A DNA stretch of 12,974 nucleotides from Propionibacterium sp. (GTDB lineage: Bacteria; Actinomycetota; Actinomycetes; Propionibacteriales; Propionibacteriaceae). Position 1 is the first letter of the stretch; every line of letters begins with the position of its first letter. The notes under the pieces were generated by a model, which worked only from the letters and a program-made list of their open reading frames with translations, did not search any database and had not been told where the DNA came from. The stretch lies in assembly GCA_012719335.1 (NCBI GenBank), contig JAAYAO010000381.1, positions 1 to 12,974 on the forward strand. Reading direction: 5' to 3'. This document shows, in pieces, positions 1 through 6,350 of the stretch. Position numbers and translations under genes: made by a program.

Positions 1-726
1 CGTCACGGCGAGAGCGAATGGAATGCGAAGAACCTGTTCACCGGTTGGGTCGACGTCGACATCAACGAGAAGGGTCTTGCCGAGGCGCAGCGCGGCGGCG
101 AGCTGCTGAAGAGTGAGAACCTGCTGCCCGATGTGGTGCACACCTCGGTGTTGCGGCGGGCGATTCACACCGCCGAGGTCACCCTGGGGGTGGCCGACCG
201 GCACTGGATCGAGGTCAAGCGGCACTGGCGCCTCAACGAGCGCCACTACGGTGCGTTGCAGGGCAAGAACAAGGCCCAGATCCGCGACGAATTCGGCGAG
301 GAACAGTTCATGACCTGGCGTCGTTCCTACGACACCCCACCGCCGGAACTCGACCGCGACGACGAGTGGTCGCAGTTCAACGACCCGCGCTACGCCGGCC
401 TGCCGCCGGAGATCCGTCCGCAGACCGAGTGCCTCAAGGACGTGGTGAAGCGGATGCTGCCGTACTGGTACGACCCGATCGTGCCCGACCTGCAGGTGGG
501 TAAGACCACCCTGGTGGCGGCACACGGCAACTCGTTGCGCGCGCTGGTGATGCACCTGGACGAGATCTCCGAGGACGAGATCACCGGCCTGAACATCCCG
601 ACCGGCATCCCGCTGCTCTACGAGCTGGACGAGAACATGAAGCCGATCACCAAGGGTGGCCGTTACCTCGACCCCGAAGCCGCCAAGGCCTCGATCGAGG
701 CGGTCAAGAACCAGGGCAAGAAGTAG
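1..726 (+). CDS. gpmA: 2,3-bisphosphoglycerate-dependent phosphoglycerate mutase (5' end cut off)
   Basis: Interconverts 3- and 2-phosphoglycerate in glycolysis and gluconeogenesis, in the cytoplasm. The frame is open from base 1 and starts inside the catalytic RHGESEWN motif, whose His carries the phosphate. About eight to ten N-terminal residues are therefore missing to the left. The 241 visible residues hold the other family marks: [10 protein letters not shown] with the substrate-binding Arg pair, [14 protein letters not shown] with the catalytic Glu, and [11 protein letters not shown] with the second active-site His. Length and motif order fit a complete dPGM apart from the cut. Its position just before the phoU/senX3/regX3 block matches mycobacteria, where gpm1 precedes senX3–regX3. 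A GC-rich hairpin follows the stop. The identification is secure. Confidence 0.97.
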   Translation, partial: RHGESEWNAKNLFTGWVDVDINEKGLAEAQRGGELLKSENLLPDVVHTSVLRRAIHTAEVTLGVADRHWIEVKRHWRLNERHYGALQGKNKAQIRDEFGEEQFMTWRRSYDTPPPELDRDDEWSQFNDPRYAGLPPEIRPQTECLKDVVKRMLPYWYDPIVPDLQVGKTTLVAAHGNSLRALVMHLDEISEDEITGLNIPTGIPLLYELDENMKPITKGGRYLDPEAAKASIEAVKNQGKK

Positions 727-740
727 CTCCAACCCGCCAG

Positions 741-773
741 GTGTGGCCCGGTCGCCGCGCGGCCGGGCCACAC
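741..773 (+). terminator. Hairpin terminator after gpmA
   Basis: A perfect 11-bp stem (GTGTGGCCCGG at 741–751 pairing with CCGGGCCACAC at 763–773) encloses an 11-nt loop and begins 14 bp after the gpmA stop. No T-run follows, as is common for actinobacterial terminators. Being symmetric, it could also stop transcripts arriving from phoU on the other strand. Confidence 0.65.
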
Positions 774-1001
774 ACTCGCGGACATCATTCGGATCGAGTC
801 GGCCGCGGGGCGGCCACAATCTCGCAACCGTGGTCGTGGCTGAGACCGCGAGCCTCAGCGCCGCCGCAGCCATAGTGGTCACGGTGGCCGCCATGCTTGC
901 GGCTTCAGTCACCTGACCGCGGTGATCGGAGCGAGTGATTCGGTGGTGGAGCCGGCCGCATGTCGGCCGTGTCGAAACCCGCCGAGCAGGCCGTCACAAC
1001 G
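774..1001. other. Spacer between convergent gpmA and phoU, no convincing gene
   Basis: This stretch holds an inverted repeat (GGCGGCCAC at 809–817, GTGGCCGCC at 884–892), a smaller inner one (GCTGAG 839–844, CTCAGC 854–859), and one REP-like element at 945–980. A 28-codon frame from GTG 830 to the stop at 916 encodes an Ala/Val-rich hydrophobic peptide but has no ribosome binding site, so it is not called as a gene. Confidence 0.5.
945..980 (-). repeat. REP-like element, copy F
   Basis: Has the layout GGTGGAGC – self-complementary stem (CGGCCG 953–958, CGGCCG 964–969) – GTGTCGAAACCC. This is the same flank arrangement, in the same orientation, as the elements at 4811–4849 and 6973–7009, with a different stem. 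The left flank differs by one base from the usual GGTTGAGC. It lies downstream of the phoU stop and might also serve as that gene's terminator hairpin. Confidence 0.65.
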
Positions 1002-1712
1002 TCAGAACCGCGGCCAATCCTCACCGTCGGGCGATTCCCCGGTGACCACGTAGATCACCTGCCGCGAGATCGCCACCGTGTGATCGGCGATCCGCTCGTA
1101 GTAGCGGCCCAGCAGGGCCACGTCCACGGCCGCCTCCACCCCGTGGCTCCAGTCCTCACCCAGCAGGATCCGGAACTGGGTGCGCCGCAGGGTGTCCATC
1201 TCGGTGTCCTGGGCGGCCAGTTCCTGGGCCGCCGACACATCGCTGGTGCGCAATGCCTCGGTCGCGCAGACGATCATCTGCTCGGCCACTTCGGCCATCC
1301 GGGCGAAGTTCGGTTGCATCGGCTTGGGCACCGCCGGCTCCGGGTACCGCAGCCGGGCGATCTTCGCCACATGTGCCGACAGGTCACCCATCCGGGCCAA
1401 CGAGGTCAGCATCCGCAGGGTCGCCACCACGGTGCGCAACTCACCGGCCACCGGCGCCTGCCGGGCCAGCAACATGAAGCAGCGCCGTTCGAGATCGTCA
1501 TGGATCTCGTCCAGCCGCACATCATCGGAGATCACCTGTTCGGACAACTGCAGGTCCACCTCGAGCAGTGCCCGGGTGGCGAAGCGCAGCGCGTGACGGG
1601 CCGACTCGGCCATCGAAATCAGGTCGTCGACGACTTCCTGGAGTTGTTCGCGGTACGTCACGCGTACCGGCTTCACTCCCTGGGTTTCGTCCTCGAACAT
1701 GTCGCCCACCAT
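1002..1712 (-). CDS. phoU: Phosphate transport/signalling regulator PhoU
   Basis: PhoU proteins are cytoplasmic helical-bundle regulators that couple the Pst phosphate transporter to the SenX3/PhoR-type kinase and hold the response off when phosphate is plentiful. The 236-residue product closely resembles mycobacterial PhoY2 throughout: APVAGELRTVVATLRMLTSLARMGD in the first repeat, and WSHGVEAAVDVALLGRYYERIADHTVAISRQVIYVVTG in the second, where the (E/D)RxxDH-type metal-binding motif lies. The start is uncertain. ATG 1712 gives an N-terminal extension with no clear ribosome binding site. Mycobacterial PhoU begins near the VRVTYREQL segment, so ATG 1700 or GTG 1676 are alternatives. The gene is divergent from the sensor kinase gene, 91 bp away, a layout also found in Streptomyces phoU–phoRP. 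A cognate regulator site is expected in that gap. Confidence 0.93.
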   Translation of the reverse strand: MVGDMFEDETQGVKPVRVTYREQLQEVVDDLISMAESARHALRFATRALLEVDLQLSEQVISDDVRLDEIHDDLERRCFMLLARQAPVAGELRTVVATLRMLTSLARMGDLSAHVAKIARLRYPEPAVPKPMQPNFARMAEVAEQMIVCATEALRTSDVSAAQELAAQDTEMDTLRRTQFRILLGEDWSHGVEAAVDVALLGRYYERIADHTVAISRQVIYVVTGESPDGEDWPRF

Positions 1713-1790
1713 ACGGCAGCCGGTGGCACCGACGAGGGAAGACCGCGATCTGCGGAACGTTCATCGGACGCGGCGTCGTCGATCAGCCCC

Positions 1791-1796
1791 TACTAT
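1791..1796 (+). promoter_or_regulatory. Putative -10 box of senX3, possible leaderless start
   Basis: TACTAT fits the actinobacterial TANNNT -10 consensus and ends 7 bp before the senX3 ATG at 1804. Transcription would then begin at or next to the start codon. No good -35 hexamer is visible. Confidence 0.4.
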
Positions 1797-1803
1797 CGGT
1801 GGC

Positions 1804-2958
1804 ATGTGGGAGTTGCTGGCCGGTTTGGTCGGCCTGGTCGTGGGCGGCCTGGTCGGCTACCTCGTCCTGCGCGGCCAACAGCGGCCCGAGCCCGCCCCAC
1901 CACCCCCGACACCGACCGAACTGCCCCCGATCGTTTCCCAGATCATCAATGTCCTGCGCACCGCCGGGGTGGTGGTCGGGCCACACGACGAGGTGCTGCA
2001 GTCGTCGGCTCAGGCCCGCACCCTGGGCATCGTCCGGGGTAGTCGGGTGATTCAACCCGAGTTGTTGAAACTGGTGCGCGAGGTGCGGGTCGAGGGCCAG
2101 TTGCGCACCCTCGATCAGGAACTACCCCGCGACACCTATTCCAAGATGCACCTGTCGTCGCGGGTCGCCCCGTTGGGGGACGGGCTGGTGCTCGTCCTGT
2201 CGGAGGATCGCACCGCGGCGAAACGGGTCGACGACACCCGGCGCGACTTCGTGGCCAACGTCAGCCACGAACTGAAGACCCCGATCGGGGCGGTGGCCCT
2301 GCTCAGCGAAGCGATCACCCAGGCCGCCGAGGACCCCGAGGCCGTCCGTCGGTTCGCCGGCCGGCTGGGCAACGAATCGACCCGGCTGGCCGAGTTGGTG
2401 CGTCAGATCATCGACCTGTCCCGGCTGCAGTCGGAGGATCCGCTGCAGAAGATGGACGTGGTGCAGGTCGACCAGGTGCTGACCAACGCCGTCGACCGCT
2501 GCCGGGTGGACGCGGACCGGCGCAAGATCAACCTGACCCTGACCCCCGCCACCGGGCTGGAGGTGATGGGCGACAACGTCCAACTCACCGGGGCCGTGGT
2601 GAACCTGGTCGAGAACGCGATCGTGTACTCCGACGACGAGGCCAAGGTCGTGGTCAGCTCACGCCGGGTCGTCGAGGACGACGAGTCCTTCGTCGAGATC
2701 TCGGTCTCCGACAACGGCATCGGCATCGCCCCGGCCGAAACCCAACGGATCTTCGAACGCTTCTACCGGGTCGACTACTCCCGCTCCCGGGCCAACGGCG
2801 GCACCGGTCTGGGGCTGTCGATCGTCAAGCACATCGCCGGCGCCCACGGCGGCACGGTGAGTGTGTGGAGCCAGCTCGGGCACGGTTCCACGTTCACCAT
2901 CCGGGTGCCCGAACACATCGGTCGCGACGTAGCAAAGAACGGCTACGATCAGCCTTAG
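1804..2958 (+). CDS. senX3: SenX3-type phosphate-sensing histidine kinase
   Basis: Membrane sensor kinase that phosphorylates the response regulator encoded next door, in low-phosphate signalling. From ATG 1804 it has 384 residues. There is one hydrophobic membrane segment (about 3–22), a Pro-rich linker (28–42), and a PAS-like region (about 44–135). The HisKA helix follows with FVANVSHELKTP, phosphoacceptor His155. The HATPase domain shows an N box (LVENA, about 268–272), DNGIGIAP (303–310) and GTGLGLSIVKH (333–343). The linker, H box and ATPase motifs match mycobacterial SenX3 closely. Only one clear transmembrane segment is seen, so the PAS domain is probably cytoplasmic and the signal is likely received through PhoU/Pst rather than directly. 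The frame extends upstream to 1699, but that part overlaps the phoU start and encodes basic junk-like sequence. Stop is 44 bp before regX3, so the two form an operon. Confidence 0.93.
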   Translation: MWELLAGLVGLVVGGLVGYLVLRGQQRPEPAPPPPTPTELPPIVSQIINVLRTAGVVVGPHDEVLQSSAQARTLGIVRGSRVIQPELLKLVREVRVEGQLRTLDQELPRDTYSKMHLSSRVAPLGDGLVLVLSEDRTAAKRVDDTRRDFVANVSHELKTPIGAVALLSEAITQAAEDPEAVRRFAGRLGNESTRLAELVRQIIDLSRLQSEDPLQKMDVVQVDQVLTNAVDRCRVDADRRKINLTLTPATGLEVMGDNVQLTGAVVNLVENAIVYSDDEAKVVVSSRRVVEDDESFVEISVSDNGIGIAPAETQRIFERFYRVDYSRSRANGGTGLGLSIVKHIAGAHGGTVSVWSQLGHGSTFTIRVPEHIGRDVAKNGYDQP

Positions 2959-2987
2959 CAGCTCCGGCTGCTTGACACCCCAGGAAC

Positions 2988-2992
2988 GGAGG
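2988..2992 (+). promoter_or_regulatory. Ribosome binding site of regX3
   Basis: GGAGG sits 10 bp before the ATG at 3003. It fixes this start and shows that regX3 is translated independently of the preceding kinase gene. Confidence 0.6.
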
Positions 2993-3002
2993 AACAAGGC
3001 CC

Positions 3003-3680
3003 ATGACCCGGGTACTTGTTGTAGAGGACGAGGATTCCTACCGGGACGCGTTGACCTTCATGCTCCGCAAGGAAGGCTTCGAGGTGATCGAGGCCGCCGA
3101 CGGTACCGAGGGATTGGCCGAATACGACCGGGTGGGAGCCGACATCGTCCTGCTCGATCTGATGATGCCCGGCCTGCCCGGCACCGAGGTGTGCCGTCAG
3201 TTGCGGGCCCGCGGTTCGGTGCCGGTGATCATGGTCACCGCCCGCGACTCCGAGGTCGACAAGGTGGTGGGTCTGGAACTCGGGGCCGACGACTACGTCA
3301 CCAAACCCTTCAGCCACCGTGAGCTGGTTGCCCGCATTCGCGCGGTGCTGCGCCGCGGTCAGGATGTGGAACTGCTCTCCGACATCGTCGAGGCCGGTGG
3401 TGTGCGGATGGACGTGGAACGCCACGAGGTGTCGGTGGACGGCCAGCGGGTCAAGCTCGCCCTGAAGGAGTTCGAGCTGCTCGAGATGCTGCTGCGCAAC
3501 GCCGGCCGGGTGATGACCCGCGGCCAACTGATCGACCGCATCTGGGGCGCCGATTACGTCGGCGACACCAAGACCCTGGACGTGCACATCAAGCGGCTGC
3601 GTTCGAAGATCGAGGCCGACCCCTCGTCCCCGCGGTACTTGGTCACCGTGCGCGGCCTCGGTTACAAGTTCGAAGGGTGA
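3003..3680 (+). CDS. regX3: RegX3/PhoP-type OmpR-family response regulator
   Basis: DNA-binding transcription factor that acts in the cytoplasm once phosphorylated by the adjacent kinase; its relatives switch on phosphate-scavenging genes. The 225-residue protein has a receiver domain (1–115) with the acidic cluster EDED (8–11), phosphoacceptor Asp52 in VLLDLMMPG, Thr79 and Lys101 (KPFSHRELVARIRAVLRR). A winged-helix Trans_reg_C domain follows (about 130–223): KEFELLEMLLRNAGRVMTR, then LDVHIKRLRSKIE as recognition helix, then the RGLGYKFEG wing. Full family length, nothing missing. It follows senX3 in the same direction. After its stop there is a possible hairpin before the PRPP-synthetase-like gene. 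Confidence 0.95.
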   Translation: MTRVLVVEDEDSYRDALTFMLRKEGFEVIEAADGTEGLAEYDRVGADIVLLDLMMPGLPGTEVCRQLRARGSVPVIMVTARDSEVDKVVGLELGADDYVTKPFSHRELVARIRAVLRRGQDVELLSDIVEAGGVRMDVERHEVSVDGQRVKLALKEFELLEMLLRNAGRVMTRGQLIDRIWGADYVGDTKTLDVHIKRLRSKIEADPSSPRYLVTVRGLGYKFEG

Positions 3681-3681
3681 C

Positions 3682-3719
3682 CGTTCGGGCGCTCGGGTGC
3701 GCTGCCCACGGGTCGAACG
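3682..3719 (+). terminator. Weak hairpin after regX3
   Basis: CGTTCG (3682–3687) pairs with CGAACG (3714–3719), and GGGC/GCCC pair further in with a bulge. A TTT triplet follows. It starts 2 bp after the regX3 stop. It could attenuate rather than fully stop transcription into the next gene, only 33 bp on. Confidence 0.35.
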
Positions 3720-3752
3720 TTTCGCACAACCACAACCGGGCGGGAGCACGTC

Positions 3753-4712
3753 ATGTCGGATAGGATCACGGTTTTTTCGGGGTCGGCCGATCCGGCCTTC
3801 GCCCAGGAGATGTGCGACATCCTCGGCATCGAACTTTCCCCCTCGCGCACCACCCGATTCAGCAACGACTGCCTGCAGGTGCAGTTGCGCGCCAACTGCC
3901 GCCGTCGGGATGTGTTCATCGTCCAGCCGCTGGTGCCGCCGGTTCAGGAGAATCTGGTCGAACTGCTGCTGATGCTGGACGCCGCCCGCGGCGCCTCGGC
4001 CGATCACATCACCGCGGTGATTCAGCACTTCGCCTACGCCCGCTCCGACAAGAAGGACGCCCCGCGCATCTCCATCGGGGGACGCCTGGTCGCCGACCTG
4101 CTGGCCACCTCCGGCGCCGGCCGGGTGGTCACCATGGCGTTGCATTCCGAACAGGTGCACGGCTTCTTCTCGATGCCGGTCGACCACCTGAGCGCGGTGC
4201 GCGAACTCGCCAAGCATTTCGAGCAGCGGGATCTGTCGAACTCGGTGGTTGTCTCACCTGACTTCGGCAACGCCAAGGTCGCCACCCAGTTCGCCCGCCT
4301 GCTGCAGATTCCCGTCGCCGCCGGCTCGAAGCGGCGCCTCAACGACGACACCGTGGTGATCGACCGGATCGTCGGTGACGTGGCCGGGCGGCACGCGATC
4401 GTGCTGGACGATGAGATCGCCACCGGCGGGTCGATCGTGGAGTTGCTCGCCAAACTGCGCGAGGCCGGCGTCACCGGGGCCACGGTGTGCTGCACCCACG
4501 GCCTGTTCACCGGCCCCGCCGTCGACCGGTTGCGGGCCGAACCCGATGTGCACGAGATCGTCACCACCAACACCGTGCCCCAGCATCACATCGACGAGCT
4601 ACCCAACCTCGAAGTGCGCTCGGTCGCCCCGCTGTTCGCCGAAGCCGTCCGCCGGATCCACTGCGGCGAATCGGTCAGCGGCCTGTTCAGCGACGAACCC
4701 ACCTACGGCTGA
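3753..4712 (+). CDS. prs: Divergent ribose-phosphate pyrophosphokinase (PRPP synthetase-like)
   Basis: Family reaction: ribose 5-phosphate + ATP to PRPP + AMP, the precursor for nucleotides, His, Trp and NAD. The 319-residue length and whole-protein layout fit PRPP synthetase: FSGSADPAFAQEM, ENLVELLLMLDAARGASADHITAVIQHFAYARSDKK, HSEQVHGFF (131–139), the flexible-loop KRR (193–195), and the PRPP loop LDDEIATGGS (218–227). Several usually invariant positions differ. The FSDGE motif reads FSNDC (36–40). The Asp of the DLH signature is Ala129. YARQDRK reads YARSDKK. The loop DDMIDTxGT reads DDEIATGGS. His131 and the KRR loop remain. It may therefore be a secondary actinobacterial paralogue with altered activity rather than the housekeeping enzyme. 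GGGAG at 3742–3746 supports the ATG at 3753. Its position after regX3 hints at, but does not prove, phosphate-linked expression. Confidence 0.85.
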   Translation: MSDRITVFSGSADPAFAQEMCDILGIELSPSRTTRFSNDCLQVQLRANCRRRDVFIVQPLVPPVQENLVELLLMLDAARGASADHITAVIQHFAYARSDKKDAPRISIGGRLVADLLATSGAGRVVTMALHSEQVHGFFSMPVDHLSAVRELAKHFEQRDLSNSVVVSPDFGNAKVATQFARLLQIPVAAGSKRRLNDDTVVIDRIVGDVAGRHAIVLDDEIATGGSIVELLAKLREAGVTGATVCCTHGLFTGPAVDRLRAEPDVHEIVTTNTVPQHHIDELPNLEVRSVAPLFAEAVRRIHCGESVSGLFSDEPTYG

Positions 4713-4723
4713 CCGGCTCGCGA

Positions 4724-4762
4724 GGTTTCGACACGACGCGCAAGCGCGTCGGCTCAACCACC
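4724..4762 (+). repeat. REP-like element, copy A
   Basis: GGTTTCGACAC flank, stem GACGCG (4735–4740) / CGCGTC (4745–4750) with a CAAG loop, then GCTCAACCACC. The outer GGTT can also pair with AACC. Its orientation is opposite to the copy at 4811–4849. Confidence 0.75.
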
Positions 4763-4775
4763 GTTCGTCCCCACG

Positions 4776-4800
4776 TTGGTGTGAGCCGGGCGGCGCCCGG
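4776..4800 (-). repeat. Truncated REP-like element
   Basis: GGTGTGAGC resembles the GGTTGAGC flank and is followed by a stem CCGGGC (4786–4791) / GCCCGG (4795–4800). The expected GTGTCGAAACC flank is missing, so this looks like a decayed or truncated copy. Confidence 0.45.
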
Positions 4801-4810
4801 CCATTCATGC

Positions 4811-4849
4811 TGGTTGAGCTGGGCCCGGTAGGGCCCGTGTCGAAACCCC
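4811..4849 (-). repeat. REP-like element, copy B
   Basis: TGGTTGAGC flank, stem GGGCCC (4821–4826) / GGGCCC (4831–4836), then GTGTCGAAACCCC. Apart from about one substitution and one single-base indel it is the same as the element at 6973–7009. Together with copy A it gives the cluster facing outer ends GGTTTCGACACG and CGTGTCGAAACC. Confidence 0.78.
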
Positions 4850-4896
4850 GGGACGGTGCCCGCCGAGTCTGCCAACCGCACTCACACCCCGGAACA

Positions 4897-4934
4897 CGAA
4901 CGCTCCCGGGGCCGACGGCCACCGGGAGCGTTCG
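4897..4934. terminator. Strong hairpin after the LpqE-like gene
   Basis: A perfect 13-bp stem (CGAACGCTCCCGG at 4897–4909, CCGGGAGCGTTCG at 4922–4934) continues inward with GGCC/GGCC pairing and a single bulged A. It lies 13 bp past the lipoprotein stop. An AAAA run at 4937–4940 gives a short U-run for rightward transcripts on reading the opposite flank less clearly. It probably serves the lipoprotein gene and may act in both directions. Confidence 0.7.
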
Positions 4935-4947
4935 CGAAAACTGGAAA

Positions 4948-5484
4948 TCAGCCCTGTGCGGACTCGGACTGGGGCTGCATGGTCTCGAAGTCGGGCAGGT
5001 TGCCGTCGACCACCGGGGTGGTGACGGTGACGTCGCCGGCTTCCTCGAAGGTCATGGTGACCTCGGCGGAGAAGCCCATCCGCAACTGCTCACCGGTGAC
5101 GGTGATCGTCTCGTCACCGAACAACTGGGCCACATCCCCGGCCGGGATCTCGATCGGGCCGGGCAGGGCGACCTCCACCGGCTCACCGGCGCTGCCGTCG
5201 ATGTTCTTGGCGGTGATGCTGATGTCGGTCAACGTGTCGCCGGTCTCGGAGAACATCGCACCGGCCAGGAAGCCCTGGCCGTCCTCCTGGGAAACCACCA
5301 GCAGGTTGCGCACCTTGACCAGCGGCAGGTCGGTGTCCGGGTCGGTGCGGGAGTCGACGTTCACCCCGTGGGACTGGGTGTACGGCTGCAGGGTCTGGGC
5401 ATCGAAGCCACAAGCGGATGCACCGGCCAATACGGCGGCGGCAAGGGCGGCGGTCACAAATGCGCGGGCGGCACGTCGCTTCAC
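4948..5484 (-). CDS. LpqE-like lipoprotein
   Basis: Predicted secreted lipoprotein of unknown function. From GTG 5484 the product has 178 residues. It has a basic start (KRRAARAF), a hydrophobic Ala-rich signal segment, and a cysteine in LAGASAC that would be lipidated. The mature part is a small beta-rich domain with VRNLLVVSQEDGQGFLAGAMFSETGDTLTDISI, as seen in actinobacterial LpqE-type proteins. It ends in an acidic, Gln/Ser tail. The frame extends to TTG 5505, but AGGAG lies inside that extension, 9 bp before GTG 5484, which decides the start. In Mycobacterium tuberculosis lpqE (Rv3584) is divergent from carD (Rv3583c). The same arrangement here supports the assignment better than sequence similarity alone would. 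The lipobox is atypical, with Ala at -3. Confidence 0.75.
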   Translation of the reverse strand: MKRRAARAFVTAALAAAVLAGASACGFDAQTLQPYTQSHGVNVDSRTDPDTDLPLVKVRNLLVVSQEDGQGFLAGAMFSETGDTLTDISITAKNIDGSAGEPVEVALPGPIEIPAGDVAQLFGDETITVTGEQLRMGFSAEVTMTFEEAGDVTVTTPVVDGNLPDFETMQPQSESAQG

Positions 5485-5493
5485 TTCTGGCAA

Positions 5494-5498
5494 CTCCT
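5494..5498 (-). promoter_or_regulatory. Ribosome binding site that decides the LpqE-like start
   Basis: Read on the minus strand, AGGAG precedes GTG 5484 by 9 bases. It lies within the longer open frame, so the upstream TTG at 5505 is unlikely to be the start. Confidence 0.6.
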
Positions 5499-5534
5499 CG
5501 TCCAAACCCAGCCCGGCGTGGCTGGTCTGCGCAC

Positions 5535-5540
5535 AGAGTA
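5535..5540 (-). promoter_or_regulatory. Putative -10 box of the LpqE-like gene
   Basis: TACTCT on the minus strand fits TANNNT and would give a leader of roughly 45 bases before GTG 5484. No clear -35 box is seen. Confidence 0.3.
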
Positions 5541-5734
5541 GCGAACATCGCGGCCCGGGGCGTACCCGTTACCGACCCGTGGTCTCGAGGAGGGCATCGA
5601 ACTCGTCCACCCGGGCCCGACACCGCCGGCCGATAGACTCGTGCGCGGCACAGCTTCCGCGAAATGTCAAGAAGTCCACTACACCCCGAGCGGGGTGGAA
5701 TGCAAGCCGAAACCCCGGGTCGAACCGGTCAACG

Positions 5735-5743
5735 TGCTAGAAT
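5735..5743 (+). promoter_or_regulatory. Putative extended -10 promoter of carD
   Basis: TGCTAGAAT combines the TGN extension with a good TANNNT hexamer, so the lack of a clear -35 box is tolerable. It predicts a transcript starting near 5750 with a leader of about 20 bases that contains AAAGGGG (5754–5760), the likely ribosome binding site. Confidence 0.55.
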
Positions 5744-5771
5744 GGCCTGCGGGAAAGGGGTTAAAAAACAT

Positions 5772-6257
5772 ATGACCTTCACAGTTGGCGAAACGGTGGT
5801 CTACCCCAGTCATGGGGCGGCCGTCATCGAAGACATCGAAACCCGAAAGATCAAGGGGGAGGAGAAGGTCTATCTGGTCCTGCGGATCATCGGTCAAAAT
5901 GACCTTGTTGTCCGCGTCCCCACATCGAACCTCGACCTGGTCGGGGTACGTGACGTGGTGGACGAAGAGGGCTTGGAGAAAGTCTTTGAGGTCTTGCGTG
6001 CGCCGCATGTGGACGAGCCGACCAACTGGTCGCGTCGATACAAGGCGAATGTCGAGAAGCTGCATTCCGGCAATGTGATGAAGGTGTCCGAGGTCGTGCG
6101 TGACCTGTGGCGCCGCGAGAAGGACCGTGGCCTGTCGGCCGGCGAGAAGTGGATGCTGGCCAAGGCGCGCCAGATCCTCGTCTCCGAGCTGGCGCTGGCC
6201 GAGAAGGTGGAAGAGGACCGGGCCGAAACCATCCTGGACGAAGTACTCGCATCCTGA
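5772..6257 (+). CDS. carD: CarD-type RNA polymerase-binding transcription regulator
   Basis: Binds the RNA polymerase beta subunit and stabilises open promoter complexes; it acts globally, notably at rRNA promoters, and is essential in mycobacteria. The 161-residue product matches mycobacterial CarD nearly end to end. The N-terminal RNAP-interaction domain opens [20 protein letters not shown]. The C-terminal helical DNA-binding domain contains [14 protein letters not shown], whose Trp86 is the residue known to wedge into the upstream edge of the transcription bubble. [27 protein letters not shown] and [11 protein letters not shown] follow. The ATG at 5772 is chosen from alignment with the family; the frame continues upstream but past the promoter. 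It ends in a canonical terminator, so it appears to be a single-gene transcript and not co-transcribed with ispF. Confidence 0.97.
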   Translation: MTFTVGETVVYPSHGAAVIEDIETRKIKGEEKVYLVLRIIGQNDLVVRVPTSNLDLVGVRDVVDEEGLEKVFEVLRAPHVDEPTNWSRRYKANVEKLHSGNVMKVSEVVRDLWRREKDRGLSAGEKWMLAKARQILVSELALAEKVEEDRAETILDEVLAS

Positions 6258-6270
6258 TCGAACGAGAATC

Positions 6271-6304
6271 ACCGGCCGGCACCGTTGGGTGCCGGCCGGT
6301 TTTT
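6271..6304 (+). terminator. Intrinsic terminator after carD
   Basis: A perfect 13-bp stem (ACCGGCCGGCACC at 6271–6283, GGTGCCGGCCGGT at 6288–6300) with a GTTG loop is followed directly by TTTTT. It starts 13 bp after the carD stop. It is the only hairpin in the window with the full textbook form. Confidence 0.92.
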
Positions 6305-6350
6305 CGTGCCCGGTGCCGCTCGTGTTCGGGCGGTGCGGTTGGATGTGGCT

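Larger units (their letters stand above)
4713..4947. other. Gene-free spacer filled with repeats
   Basis: Between the PRPP-synthetase-like gene and the convergent lipoprotein gene there is no plausible coding frame. It holds three REP-like units (4724–4762, 4776–4800, 4811–4849) and one strong terminator hairpin (4897–4934). Confidence 0.7.

Noticed and set aside
1699..1803. Upstream extension of the senX3 frame
   Set aside because: Arg-rich, overlaps the phoU start, and precedes the membrane helix that normally begins these kinases.
960..2042. 360-codon plus-strand frame across phoU and the start of senX3
   Set aside because: It overlaps phoU and the senX3 start; no recognisable domain.
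2955..4217. 420-codon minus-strand frame opposite regX3 and the PRPP-synthetase-like gene
   Set aside because: It overlaps two confirmed genes and is shadow composition without domain marks.
5600..5660. TAGACT at 5634–5639 as a second carD promoter
   Set aside because: No -35 partner and a far better extended -10 lies closer to the gene.
5664..5771. Upstream extension of the carD frame
   Set aside because: It passes through the likely -10 box and the ribosome binding site, and the family begins at the [15 protein letters not shown] segment.
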